From positions 1,508,501 through 1,572,500 of the forward strand of contig NC_011420.2 in the NCBI RefSeq assembly GCF_000016185.1: a stretch of 64,000 nt of DNA. The letters are read 5' to 3'. Both the position numbers and the translations under genes were made by a program. Shown piece after piece: positions 26,534 through 33,799 of the stretch. Below the pieces are notes generated by a model, which did not search any database, was not told the DNA's origin, and worked only from the letters and a program-made list of their open reading frames with translations. Position 1 is the first letter of the stretch; each line of letters starts with the position of its first letter. Source of the DNA: Rhodospirillum centenum SW (GTDB lineage Bacteria > Pseudomonadota > Alphaproteobacteria > Azospirillales > Azospirillaceae).

Positions 26534-27169
26534 ATGCAGTACCTGACGAACGAAGCGGCCCGCGCGGCCCTGGCGGAGCGGCTGGCGGCCATTAAGGCCA
26601 AGGTAGAGCGGCGGGAGAGTGTCGCACGGCTGGAACAGCGGCTCGACCGCCGCATCCAGGAGCTGGCAGAGGAGAGGAAGGCGGCGCTGCTGGCCTGTGC
26701 CGCGCTTCAGGAAGGCGCGGAGACGGTGGAGGCGTGGCGGGAGCGCACCAAGGCGGCCGGTGAGCACGAAAGCCAGGCGACGGTTCTGCGGGCGACCCTG
26801 GAAGGTCTTCGCGTCGAACTGGCGGCGGCCCGTCGCGAGAAGGCCGGCCTGGTGGCGGAGCTGAACGACGACTGGCGCGACTTCTGGCGCCGCTACGGCG
26901 ATGCCCTGGTGAAGGAGTACCGCGAGGCGGCCGAAAACCTGGTCTTGCGCTACCTGCATCCGCTCCGAGCCATCGGCGCGAAGGGTCACGGCATGTCGCG
27001 CCTGTGCGCCGGGGCCGTGGAGGGCATCGGGTGGTGGGAAGAGGGCAACGTCCGCCGCACCGTCTGGCCTGCCCACGACACCCGCGACGCCGCTGGCAAC
27101 AGGATCGAGGCGGCGGACCTCTACGGCCGCCTCACGGCCGATCTTCTGGCCTCCGGGGAGGACGCATGA
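26534..27169 (+). CDS. Element-encoded coiled-coil protein
   Basis: This 211-residue protein starts at ATG 26534. Residues about 1-115 are strongly helical and charged (LAAIKAKVERRESVARLEQR, EERKAALLACAALQEGAE), predicting a coiled coil. The rest contains a W/Y-rich segment (LNDDWRDFWRRYGDALVKEY). No family is recognised; it may be a head-associated or regulatory phage protein. Its stop overlaps the next ATG (ATGA). Confidence 0.6.
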   Translation: MQYLTNEAARAALAERLAAIKAKVERRESVARLEQRLDRRIQELAEERKAALLACAALQEGAETVEAWRERTKAAGEHESQATVLRATLEGLRVELAAARREKAGLVAELNDDWRDFWRRYGDALVKEYREAAENLVLRYLHPLRAIGAKGHGMSRLCAGAVEGIGWWEEGNVRRTVWPAHDTRDAAGNRIEAADLYGRLTADLLASGEDA

Positions 27170-27405
27170 CGCTTCCGACCTTCCAGTGCGTCGGCGGCGT
27201 CTGGCGCTGGCACCTGGGAGACCAGGAACCCGAGGGGTGCCGCTACGTCATCGGCGAACCGTGGCGGCCGGGCTGGCGGTTCTGCCAACAGCCGATACAC
27301 GGCGAAGGCAGCTACTGCGAAGAGCACGCGAAGGCCTGCCTCACGCCGCTGAAGCGGAAGAAGGCGGCCGGCGGTACACGGAACCGAAGAAAGGAACGAG
27401 AATGA
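27166..27405 (+). CDS. GcrA-like zinc-motif protein, element-encoded
   Basis: This 79-residue protein has CRYVIGEPWRPGWRFCQQP followed by SYCEEHAKACL. The pattern CxxxIGxP...xFC...YCxxHxxxA is that of the C-terminal part of GcrA, the alphaproteobacterial cell-cycle regulator that acts with sigma-70 at methylated GANTC promoters. The N-terminal DNA-binding helix-turn-helix of GcrA is missing. The cysteines and histidine probably hold zinc. It is translationally coupled to its neighbours on both sides by ATGA overlaps. Confidence 0.65.
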   Translation: MTLPTFQCVGGVWRWHLGDQEPEGCRYVIGEPWRPGWRFCQQPIHGEGSYCEEHAKACLTPLKRKKAAGGTRNRRKERE

Positions 27406-27710
27406 ACGTGGGGGACCTCCTGAAGGCCCTGAAGGGCCTGCCCGCTGACGTGCCTGTGGTGTTCGATACCGGGCTCTACGGCCCGATCATCGACACCCGG
27501 ACAGTGGGGTGTGGACGTGCGTCGCCTGTACGAGGGCGGCGCCCATGCGGGCGGCGGCCAGTTTGTGGCGAGAGTGCGGATCGGCGACCGTCGGGTGGTG
27601 ATGGGGCTGGAAGGCGCCCCGCGCACGACCCCGGCAATCCGAGCACGCTTCAAGAGCGACGGGGAGGTGGTCCGGTTCCTGACCGAGCACGCGGACGGCC
27701 GCACCATTGA
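27402..27710 (+). CDS. Small element protein, probably frameshifted
   Basis: The frame starts with MNVGDLLKALKGLPADVPVVFDTGLYGPIID, a sensible folded-looking N terminus, but after about residue 36 it turns into arginine/proline-rich shadow sequence. The continuation that looks real (DVRRLYEGGAHAGGGQFVARV) lies in the +1 frame from 27511. A single-base insertion in GTGGGGTGTGG near 27501-27512, or a programmed shift, would join them. Confidence 0.45.
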   Translation: MNVGDLLKALKGLPADVPVVFDTGLYGPIIDTRTVGCGRASPVRGRRPCGRRPVCGESADRRPSGGDGAGRRPAHDPGNPSTLQERRGGGPVPDRARGRPHH

Positions 27711-29340
27711 TTGGTTGACGGCGGAGGCGAAAAGGCGCTTTGGTGATGCCCGCGCCCCCTCACGGTCGGCTATAGGACGCTTCGTCGTCCGCCTTCGCCG
27801 TCAGCACCACTTGCCGCGCAAGTACCGGGCCGCGCTCCACGACCATGTGTCGCGCGCTCCAGAACCATTTGGCGCGCTACACCAGCTTGAGCACGAATTC
27901 CGCATGCTGCATGCCTCCGGCGCGGAATGCTGGATGCTGGTGCGCGGCGCCGCGATACGGGACGGCAACGGCACAGCCCTACGCATGGCCGGGTCGATGT
28001 CGGACATCACGGCCCGTAAGCATGCCGAGGCGCAGCTTCTCTTCGACGCCTTCCACGACGGTCTGACCGGGCTGTCCAACCGTCACCTGCTGCTGGACCG
28101 CATCGGGCAGGCGATCGACCGCCGCCGGCATCCGACGGACGGACAGTTCGCCCTGATCCTGTTCGACCTGGACCAGTTCAAGGCCATCAACGACAGCCTC
28201 GGCACCGCCCTGGGGGACGAGGTGCTGCGCATCGTGGCCAGGCGGCTGGGCGAGGCCCGGCGCAGCGGCGACACCGTGGCCCGCACCTCGGTGGACGAGT
28301 TCGGCGTGCTGATGGACGGAGTCGCCGACGTCAAGGCCGCCATGAGTGGCGCCGAGCGGCTGGCCGCCGCGGTCTGCCGGCCCATCACCCTGCCCGACGG
28401 GCGGGAGATCGTGCTGACCTGCTCGGCCGGGCTCGCCATGTCCAACACGGGCTATGCCGCGGCAACGGACATGCTGCGCGACGCCAGCCTCGCCATGTTC
28501 CGCGCCAAGGCCGCCGGCCGCAGCCGGATCGAGGTGTTCGACGACGCCCTGCGCGAGCGTGCCCTCTCGCGGCTGCGCACGGAGTCCGACCTCCGGGTGG
28601 CGCTGGACAGCGACCAGCTCTTCCTGGTCTATCAGCCGATCATCCGCATGCAGAACGGCAGCATCGCCGGTTTCGAGGCGCTGGTGCGCTGGTCCCACCC
28701 GGAGCGGGGCACCATCCTGCCCGGCGAATTCATCGCGCTGGCGGAGGAGACGGGGCTGATCCTGCGCCTGGGCCGCTGGGCCCTGAAGGAAGCGGCACTC
28801 CAGATCAAGGACTGGCGCCGGCGCACGGGCCGCGACCTGTTCGTCAGCGTCAACGTCTCCGGCCGCCAGCTCATGGACGACGACATGGCCGCCGCCGTCG
28901 CGCAGGTGCTGGGGGAGACGGGCGTGGAACCCCGCGCCCTGAAGCTGGAGATCACCGAAAGCCTGCTGCTGGACGATACCGCCCGCTGCGTGCAGATGCT
29001 GCACGACATCCGGAAGCTGGGCGTCCGCCTCTGCCTGGACGATTTCGGCACCGGCTTCTCGAACCTCAGCTACCTGCACTCCTACCCGGTGGACACGCTG
29101 AAGATCGACCGCAGCTTCGTGCGGGCGGCCACGGCCGGCGACCGCCGGGCCGAGATCGCCCGCATCATCACCATGCTGGCCGCCGCCCTGGATCTGGAGG
29201 TGGTGGCGGAAGGCGTGGAGCGGGATGCGGAGGCCGCGTTCCTGCGCGACCTCCATTGCCAGTACGCCCAGGGCTACTTCTTCGCCCGGCCGATGCCGCC
29301 GGAGGAGGCCGAGCGCCACCTGCTGGTCCAGGCGGCCTGA
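27511..29340 (+). CDS. Fusion frame: element HTH-like N terminus joined to PAS/GGDEF/EAL host protein
   Basis: This 609-residue frame starts at GTG 27511. Residues 1-124 are element-derived, including EVVRFLTEHADGRTIDWL and an HTH-like ARAPSRSAIGRFVVRLRRQ. From residue 125 (QLEHEF) it is host sequence: the end of a PAS domain with its PAC (MAGSMSDITARK), a GGDEF domain (residues about 170-335) and an EAL domain (about 350-600). The cyclase signature is SVDEF instead of GGDEF, so cyclase activity is doubtful. The phosphodiesterase residues look intact: EALVRW, NVSGRQL, LEITES, DDFGTG, LKIDRSF, AEGVE and the Q of YAQGYFFARP. It may hydrolyse cyclic di-GMP if expressed. Confidence 0.75.
   Translation: MDVRRLYEGGAHAGGGQFVARVRIGDRRVVMGLEGAPRTTPAIRARFKSDGEVVRFLTEHADGRTIDWLTAEAKRRFGDARAPSRSAIGRFVVRLRRQHHLPRKYRAALHDHVSRAPEPFGALHQLEHEFRMLHASGAECWMLVRGAAIRDGNGTALRMAGSMSDITARKHAEAQLLFDAFHDGLTGLSNRHLLLDRIGQAIDRRRHPTDGQFALILFDLDQFKAINDSLGTALGDEVLRIVARRLGEARRSGDTVARTSVDEFGVLMDGVADVKAAMSGAERLAAAVCRPITLPDGREIVLTCSAGLAMSNTGYAAATDMLRDASLAMFRAKAAGRSRIEVFDDALRERALSRLRTESDLRVALDSDQLFLVYQPIIRMQNGSIAGFEALVRWSHPERGTILPGEFIALAEETGLILRLGRWALKEAALQIKDWRRRTGRDLFVSVNVSGRQLMDDDMAAAVAQVLGETGVEPRALKLEITESLLLDDTARCVQMLHDIRKLGVRLCLDDFGTGFSNLSYLHSYPVDTLKIDRSFVRAATAGDRRAEIARIITMLAAALDLEVVAEGVERDAEAAFLRDLHCQYAQGYFFARPMPPEEAERHLLVQAA
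27800..27875. promoter_or_regulatory. Right-end transposase-site array (R1-R3)
   Basis: Reading inward from the right terminus on the minus strand there are R1 at 27856-27875 (GCGCCAAATGGTTCTGGAGC), R2 at 27834-27853 (GCGACACATGGTCGTGGAGC) and a weaker R3 at 27800-27819 (GCGCGGCAAGTGGTGCTGAC). All face the same way and are closely packed, as R1-R3 are in Mu attR. The sites lie inside the coding sequence of the fusion frame. Confidence 0.78.
27882..27886. repeat. Right 5-bp target-site duplication (CCAGC)
   Basis: This is the second copy of CCAGC, directly after the terminal ...CTACA of the element. The host PAS codons resume here. Confidence 0.9.
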
Positions 29341-29362
29341 CGGGCCGCCCGGACCGGGGGGA

Positions 29363-30385
29363 TCAGGCGTTGTAGTCCAGACCCCAGTCCCGGTAGCGCT
29401 CGGGATCGTCCACCCAGTTCTCCCGCACCTTGACGAACAGGAACAGGTGGACCCGCCGGTCCATCATGGTCTCCAGCTCCTGCCGGGCGGCGGTGCTGAT
29501 GTGCTTGATGCGGCTGCCGCCCTTGCCCAGCACGATGGCCTTCTGTCCGTCGCGCTGGACATAGATGACCTGGGAGATCTTGACGCTGCCGTCGTCGAAC
29601 TCCTCCCAGGACTCCGTCTCCACCGTGGCGGCGTAAGGCAGTTCCTGGTGCAGTTGCAGGAACAGCTTCTCCCGCGTCACCTCCGCCGCCAGCAGCCGCT
29701 CCGGCATGTCGGAAAGCTGGTCGGCGGGATAGAGCCACGGCCCTTCCGGCACCTCGGCCGCGAGGAAGGCCGACAGGTCGGCCAGCCCGTCGCCCGTGAG
29801 CGCCGAGATCATGAAGGTGCGGGTGAAGATGCCGTGGGAGTCCAGTTCGGCGGCCAGCTTCAGCAGCTTCTCGCGCTTGATCAGATCGACCTTGTTCAGG
29901 GCCAGGATGGCGGTGCGCCCCGCCTCCTTCAGCCGCTCGATGATGCCGAGCGTGTCCTCGTCCAGCCTGTCGTTGGAGGCGTCGTACAGCATCACGATCA
30001 GGTCGGCGTCCGTCGCCCCCTGCCAGGCCGCCGCCACCATGGCCCGGTCCAGCCGGCGCTTCGGCTTGAAGATACCGGGCGTATCGACGAACAGGAGCTG
30101 GCTGTCCCCGGTGATGCCGATGCCGAGCACGCGCGAGCGCGTCGTCTGCACCTTGGGGCTGACGATGGAGACCTTGGCGCCTACGAGCGCGTTCAGCAGG
30201 GTGGACTTGCCGGCGTTCGGCGCCCCGACCAGGGCGATGAAGCCGCAGCGCGGATGCTCCGGCTCGGGCGTGCCGTCCTCCCCGTCATCGTCCGTATCGT
30301 CCTCGAACGCCTCCTCCCCCTCCTCGGGGAAGTCGTCGTCGGGGAGATCGTCCTCGGGCCGGGAATCGTCGTTGAAGGTCGTCAT
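29363..30385 (-). CDS. era: GTPase Era
   Basis: This 340-residue GTPase acts in 16S rRNA maturation and 30S assembly. It has G1 GAPNAGKS, G2 region KVQTTRSRVLGI, G3 DTPG, G4 NKVD and G5 SALTGDG, then the RNA-binding KH domain with VLGKGGSRIKHI. It carries an unusual acidic N-terminal extension of about 45 residues (DDLPDDDFPEEGEEAFEDD) before the G domain. The start ATG at 30385 overlaps the rnc stop by 4 bp, placing it last in the lepB-rnc-era operon. Confidence 0.95.
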   Translation of the reverse strand: MTTFNDDSRPEDDLPDDDFPEEGEEAFEDDTDDDGEDGTPEPEHPRCGFIALVGAPNAGKSTLLNALVGAKVSIVSPKVQTTRSRVLGIGITGDSQLLFVDTPGIFKPKRRLDRAMVAAAWQGATDADLIVMLYDASNDRLDEDTLGIIERLKEAGRTAILALNKVDLIKREKLLKLAAELDSHGIFTRTFMISALTGDGLADLSAFLAAEVPEGPWLYPADQLSDMPERLLAAEVTREKLFLQLHQELPYAATVETESWEEFDDGSVKISQVIYVQRDGQKAIVLGKGGSRIKHISTAARQELETMMDRRVHLFLFVKVRENWVDDPERYRDWGLDYNA

Positions 30386-31092
30386 CCTTTTACGGTCCTG
30401 ATCTGGCGCAGCAGGGCTTCCGCCGCCGCCTTTTCCGCAGCGCGCTTGGACGGTCCGGTGGCGGTGGCGGGCTCGGCCCCCTCCACCCGCACCCGCACCC
30501 GGAAGACCGGGGCGTGGTCCGGCCCCTCGCGCGAGAGTGTCTCATAAGCAGGCAGCGGTCGCCCGCGGCCCAGGGCCCATTCCTGCAACGCCGTCTTGGG
30601 GTCCTGCGGCGGCGACAGGTCGGCCTCGATCAACGGCGTCCAGCGCGTGCGGATGAGCGTCCGCGCCGGCTCCAGACCGCCGTCCTGGAAGATCGCGCCG
30701 ATCACCGCCTCGCAGGCGTCGGCCAGGATGGCCGGCTTGGCCTGCCCGCCGGAATCCCGCTCGCTGGGGGCGAGCCTCAGGAACGGGCCGAGCCCGATCG
30801 TCTCCGCCACGACGGTCAGCGCCTCCGCCCGCACCAGCGCCGTGTGGCGTCGGGCGAGCGCCCCCTCCGCTTCGGCCGGAAACCGCTCCAGCAGCCACTC
30901 CGCGATCACCAGCCCGAGCACACGGTCGCCCAGGAACTCCAGCCGTTCGTAACCGCGGCCGGCGTTGCGTTCGACGCCGCCGAGGCTGGGATGTGTCAGC
31001 GCCTGCACCAGAAGGTCACGGTGGCGGAAATGGTATCCCAGCCCCGTCTCAAGCTCGGACAGCGGCGGGCCGCCGCAATCATGCGTGGTCAT
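30382..31092 (-). CDS. rnc: Ribonuclease III
   Basis: This 236-residue double-strand-specific endoribonuclease matures rRNA precursors. The catalytic signature ERLEFLGDRVL lies at residues about 45-55, the second acidic cluster DACEAVIGAIFQDGG follows, and a C-terminal dsRBD (DPKTALQEWA...SKRAAEKAAAEALL) completes it. It overlaps lepB upstream (ATGA) and era downstream, so translation is coupled. Confidence 0.95.
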   Translation of the reverse strand: MTTHDCGGPPLSELETGLGYHFRHRDLLVQALTHPSLGGVERNAGRGYERLEFLGDRVLGLVIAEWLLERFPAEAEGALARRHTALVRAEALTVVAETIGLGPFLRLAPSERDSGGQAKPAILADACEAVIGAIFQDGGLEPARTLIRTRWTPLIEADLSPPQDPKTALQEWALGRGRPLPAYETLSREGPDHAPVFRVRVRVEGAEPATATGPSKRAAEKAAAEALLRQIRTVKG

Positions 31093-31850
31093 TCAATCCC
31101 GTCGAACAGGCGGTCGAAACGGATGGCCCAGGGCCATTCCCAGAACTCCCAGAAGCTGGTGCCCTCTTCCAGGGAGAAGAAGATGAACTCGGCCCGGCCG
31201 ACCAGATTCTCCACCGGGATGAAGCCGACCTGGTTCAGCACCCGGCTGTCGGTGGAGTTGTCCCGGTTGTCGCCCATGGCGAAGACATTGCCCGGCGGCA
31301 CGACATAGACGGGCGTGTCGTCCAGCCCCCCGGCATCCCCGAGCTGCTCGATGATCAGGTGCTGGCGGCCGTTGGGCAGGGTTTCGATGTACTGCGGCAC
31401 GGCGATGGCGGTTCCCATCACCTCCCCCACTACCCGGTCCTGGATCCGTTCCCGCTTCACCGGCTCGCCATTGATGTGCAGAACGCCGCCGATCACCTGG
31501 ATGCGGTCACCGGGCAGGCCGATGATGCGCTTGATGTAGTCGGTCTTGCCGTCGCGCGGCAGCTTGAACACCGCCACGTCTCCCCGCTCCGGCAGGCCGC
31601 CCAGGAGGCGCCCGTCGAACAGCGGCTGGCCGAAGGCCACCGTATGGCGGCTGTAGCCGTAGCTGAACTTGGAGACGAACACATAGTCGCCGACCAGCAG
31701 CGTGGGGATCATCGAGCCGGAGGGGATGTTGAACGGTTCGTAGGCGAACGTCCGGATCATCAGGGCCAGAAGGATACCCCCGGCGATCCAGCGCAGCTCA
31801 TCGAGCAGCTTCAGGAAGCCGGAACGCTCGGAAACGCTTTGAACGCCCAT
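31089..31850 (-). CDS. lepB: Signal peptidase I
   Basis: This 253-residue inner-membrane protease removes Sec and Tat signal peptides. One N-terminal transmembrane segment (LRWIAGGILLALMIRTFAY) precedes the nucleophile box NIPSGSMIPTLLVGDYVFVS. The general-base lysine is in DYIKRIIGLPGDRI, and the conserved GDNRDNSTDSR is present. The ATG at 31850 is preferred to one 33 bp upstream because homology begins there. It starts the lepB-rnc-era run. Confidence 0.94.
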   Translation of the reverse strand: MGVQSVSERSGFLKLLDELRWIAGGILLALMIRTFAYEPFNIPSGSMIPTLLVGDYVFVSKFSYGYSRHTVAFGQPLFDGRLLGGLPERGDVAVFKLPRDGKTDYIKRIIGLPGDRIQVIGGVLHINGEPVKRERIQDRVVGEVMGTAIAVPQYIETLPNGRQHLIIEQLGDAGGLDDTPVYVVPPGNVFAMGDNRDNSTDSRVLNQVGFIPVENLVGRAEFIFFSLEEGTSFWEFWEWPWAIRFDRLFDGIE

Positions 31851-32011
31851 ACAGTGGGACCTCGGAACAGGATGACCCGGCACAAGGCGGGATCGGGTTG
31901 CGGCCCCGCCCCGGTCGGCGCAGGTCCAGATTCGGCTTCCCTATATGCTACCTGCCGTAAGGTCGGGCAATCGCCTTTTCCGCCGCCGGGGGCCGCGTCA
32001 GGGCACGGCGG

Positions 32012-32437
32012 TCAGGGCTGCGGAGCGGGCACGGCGGAGATCAGGACGATGGCCTGGGCGATCGGCAGCTCGTCCGTCAGGGTCAGGTGAATCTCCGCAA
32101 CCATGCCGGGCGGGGTGATCTGCCGCAGGCGCTCCAGCGCCCCGCCGGTCAGTGCCAGGGTGGGGCGCCCGCCCGGCAGGTTCACCACCCCCATGTCACG
32201 CCAGTAGACGCCCTTGTTCAGACCCGTCCCCAGCGCCTTGGCGCAGGCCTCCTTGGCGGCGAAACGCTTGGCATAGGTGGCGGCCCGCGGGCTGTGCGGC
32301 CCGGCAGCGGAGCGTCGCTCCGCCCGGCGCCGCTCGGCCTCGGTGAAGACGCGGTCCAGGAAGCGATCACCGAACCGCTCGATGGTCCGCTCGATGCGGC
32401 GGACATCCACAAGGTCGTTGCCGATGCCCAGGATCAT
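32012..32437 (-). CDS. acpS: Holo-[acyl-carrier-protein] synthase
   Basis: This 141-residue phosphopantetheinyl transferase converts apo-ACP to holo-ACP. It has the metal-binding start [16 protein letters not shown], the [18 protein letters not shown] motif carrying the catalytic glutamate and lysine, and the C-terminal HLTLTDE strand. It overlaps pdxJ by 4 bp, the usual pdxJ-acpS pairing. A 161-bp gap separates it from lepB. Confidence 0.94.
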   Translation of the reverse strand: MILGIGNDLVDVRRIERTIERFGDRFLDRVFTEAERRRAERRSAAGPHSPRAATYAKRFAAKEACAKALGTGLNKGVYWRDMGVVNLPGGRPTLALTGGALERLRQITPPGMVAEIHLTLTDELPIAQAIVLISAVPAPQP

Positions 32438-33183
32438 GCCGCGGCCCCGGCCGCACGGCCGGCATCCATCAGCTCCCGCATCCGGCGGATCGAGGCCTCG
32501 AAGCCGACGAACACGGCCTCGCCCACCAGATAGTGGCCGATGTTCAGCTCCACCACCGTGGGGATGGCAGCGACCGGGCCGACATTGTCGTAGGTCAGGC
32601 CGTGTCCGGCATGGCACTCCAGACCGATGGCCTCGGCATGGGCCGCGGCAGCGCGGAGCCGGTCCAGTTCCGCCGCCCGGGCCGCGCCGTCCTCCGCATC
32701 GCCGTAGGCGCCGGTGTGCAGTTCCACGACCGGGGCGCCGATATCCCGCGCGGCGTCGAGCTGGGCCGGGTCGGGGGCGACGAACAGGGAGACGCGCACA
32801 CCGGCCGCCCCCAGTTCCTGGGCGAAGCGGCGCAGGTGCCCGCGCTGGCCGACCACGTCCAGCCCGCCCTCGGTCGTGCGCTCCTGACGGCGCTCGGGCA
32901 CGATGCAGCAGGCGTGCGGACGGTGGCGCAGGGCGATGGCGAGCATCTCCTCCGTCGCCGCCATCTCCAGATTCAGGGGCAGGCCGATGCTGCCCATCAG
33001 CCGCTCGATGTCGCTGTCGGTGATATGCCGCCGATCCTCGCGCAGATGCGCGGTGATCCCGTCGGCCCCGGCGGCGGCGGCCAGCGCCGCAGCCCGGAGC
33101 GGGTCCGGATGCGGGCCGCCGCGGGCGTTCCGGATCGTCGCCACATGGTCGATGTTGACGCCCAGCCTGAGATACCTGCTCAC
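32434..33183 (-). CDS. pdxJ: Pyridoxine 5'-phosphate synthase
   Basis: This 249-residue TIM-barrel enzyme condenses 1-deoxyxylulose-5-phosphate with aminoacetone phosphate to make pyridoxine phosphate. Seen are [29 protein letters not shown], the central [10 protein letters not shown] and GHGLTYDNV. The start is GTG 33183 (VSRYLRLG), whose GTGA overlaps the stop of the DUF2062 gene. Homology starts right there, supporting the GTG. Confidence 0.94.
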   Translation of the reverse strand: MSRYLRLGVNIDHVATIRNARGGPHPDPLRAAALAAAAGADGITAHLREDRRHITDSDIERLMGSIGLPLNLEMAATEEMLAIALRHRPHACCIVPERRQERTTEGGLDVVGQRGHLRRFAQELGAAGVRVSLFVAPDPAQLDAARDIGAPVVELHTGAYGDAEDGAARAAELDRLRAAAAHAEAIGLECHAGHGLTYDNVGPVAAIPTVVELNIGHYLVGEAVFVGFEASIRRMRELMDAGRAAGAAA

Positions 33184-33764
33184 GTCCCACCCTCCGACTC
33201 GTTGCCGCCGGTCCCGTCGCCGGGGACGGGATCGGCGGCCGGCGGCACGCGCCGCCTGGACAGCCGCCGCTGCTGGTACATCGCCACCAGGGGCTTGGCA
33301 ACGGCATAGGCCAGCCCCCAGACGAAGACCCCCATGAGGAAACCGCCGATCGACATGGGCAGCAGCACCTGGACCGGATTGGCGATGAGGAAGTCCATCG
33401 TCAACTGCTCGGCCGTGTCGTGCCCGGGCGTGCGCCCCAGCAGGTCGCAGCCGATGCGGTAACTGACGTACCAGATGGCCGGGAAGGTCCAGGGATTGCC
33501 CAGGGCCGTGCCGATGGCCGCCGCCAGCATGCTGCCCCGGACCACCCAGGCGAGGCCGAAGCCCAGCAGGAAATGCAGGCCCACGAAGGGCGTCATGGAG
33601 ACAGCCGCCCCGCTGGCGAAGCCTGCGGCGATGCGGTGCGGCGGGCCCGGCAGGCGGCCGACGCGGTGCCCCAGATACAGCAGGGCACGCCGCCAGCCCA
33701 TCCGCGGCCAGAGGAAATCCCGCACCCGCTGGCGCAGGGTGAACTTGTGTCGGCGCTTGAACAT
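33180..33764 (-). CDS. DUF2062 family membrane protein
   Basis: This 194-residue protein has an N-terminal basic segment, then the DUF2062 core ([38 protein letters not shown]) and two or three transmembrane segments, ending in a hydrophilic tail. The function of the family is unknown. It is wedged between rsh and pdxJ, a common order in Rhodospirillales-type genomes, and overlaps pdxJ. Confidence 0.85.
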   Translation of the reverse strand: MFKRRHKFTLRQRVRDFLWPRMGWRRALLYLGHRVGRLPGPPHRIAAGFASGAAVSMTPFVGLHFLLGFGLAWVVRGSMLAAAIGTALGNPWTFPAIWYVSYRIGCDLLGRTPGHDTAEQLTMDFLIANPVQVLLPMSIGGFLMGVFVWGLAYAVAKPLVAMYQQRRLSRRRVPPAADPVPGDGTGGNESEGGT

Positions 33765-33799
33765 TCCGGCGGTTCCTCCCGCCCCGACTAACGCGCCGG

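Larger units (their letters stand above)
20076..27881. mobile_element. 7.8-kb Mu-like transposable element lacking a transposase
   Basis: The element starts TGTGACACG and ends GCGCGCTACA, is flanked by CCAGC on both sides, and interrupts a PAS-GGDEF-EAL gene. Both ends carry arrays of a site with core ATGGTnnTGGAG. Encoded in order are an XRE repressor (-), a truncated Ner (+), a Mu-type HTH protein (-), an unknown (-), a ribbon-helix-helix protein (+), two Mor-like regulators, a gpI-like protease, a major capsid protein, a coiled-coil protein, a GcrA-like zinc protein and an HTH-like frame reading out of the right end. No A or B transposase, portal, terminase, tail or lysis gene is visible. 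It is either a deletion derivative of a Mu-like prophage or a satellite moved in trans. Confidence 0.92.

Noticed and set aside
20076-27881. Element as an integrase-type (tyrosine or serine recombinase) prophage or genomic island
   Set aside because: No integrase, no tRNA target and only a 5-bp duplication with TG/CA ends, which fits transposition, not att recombination.
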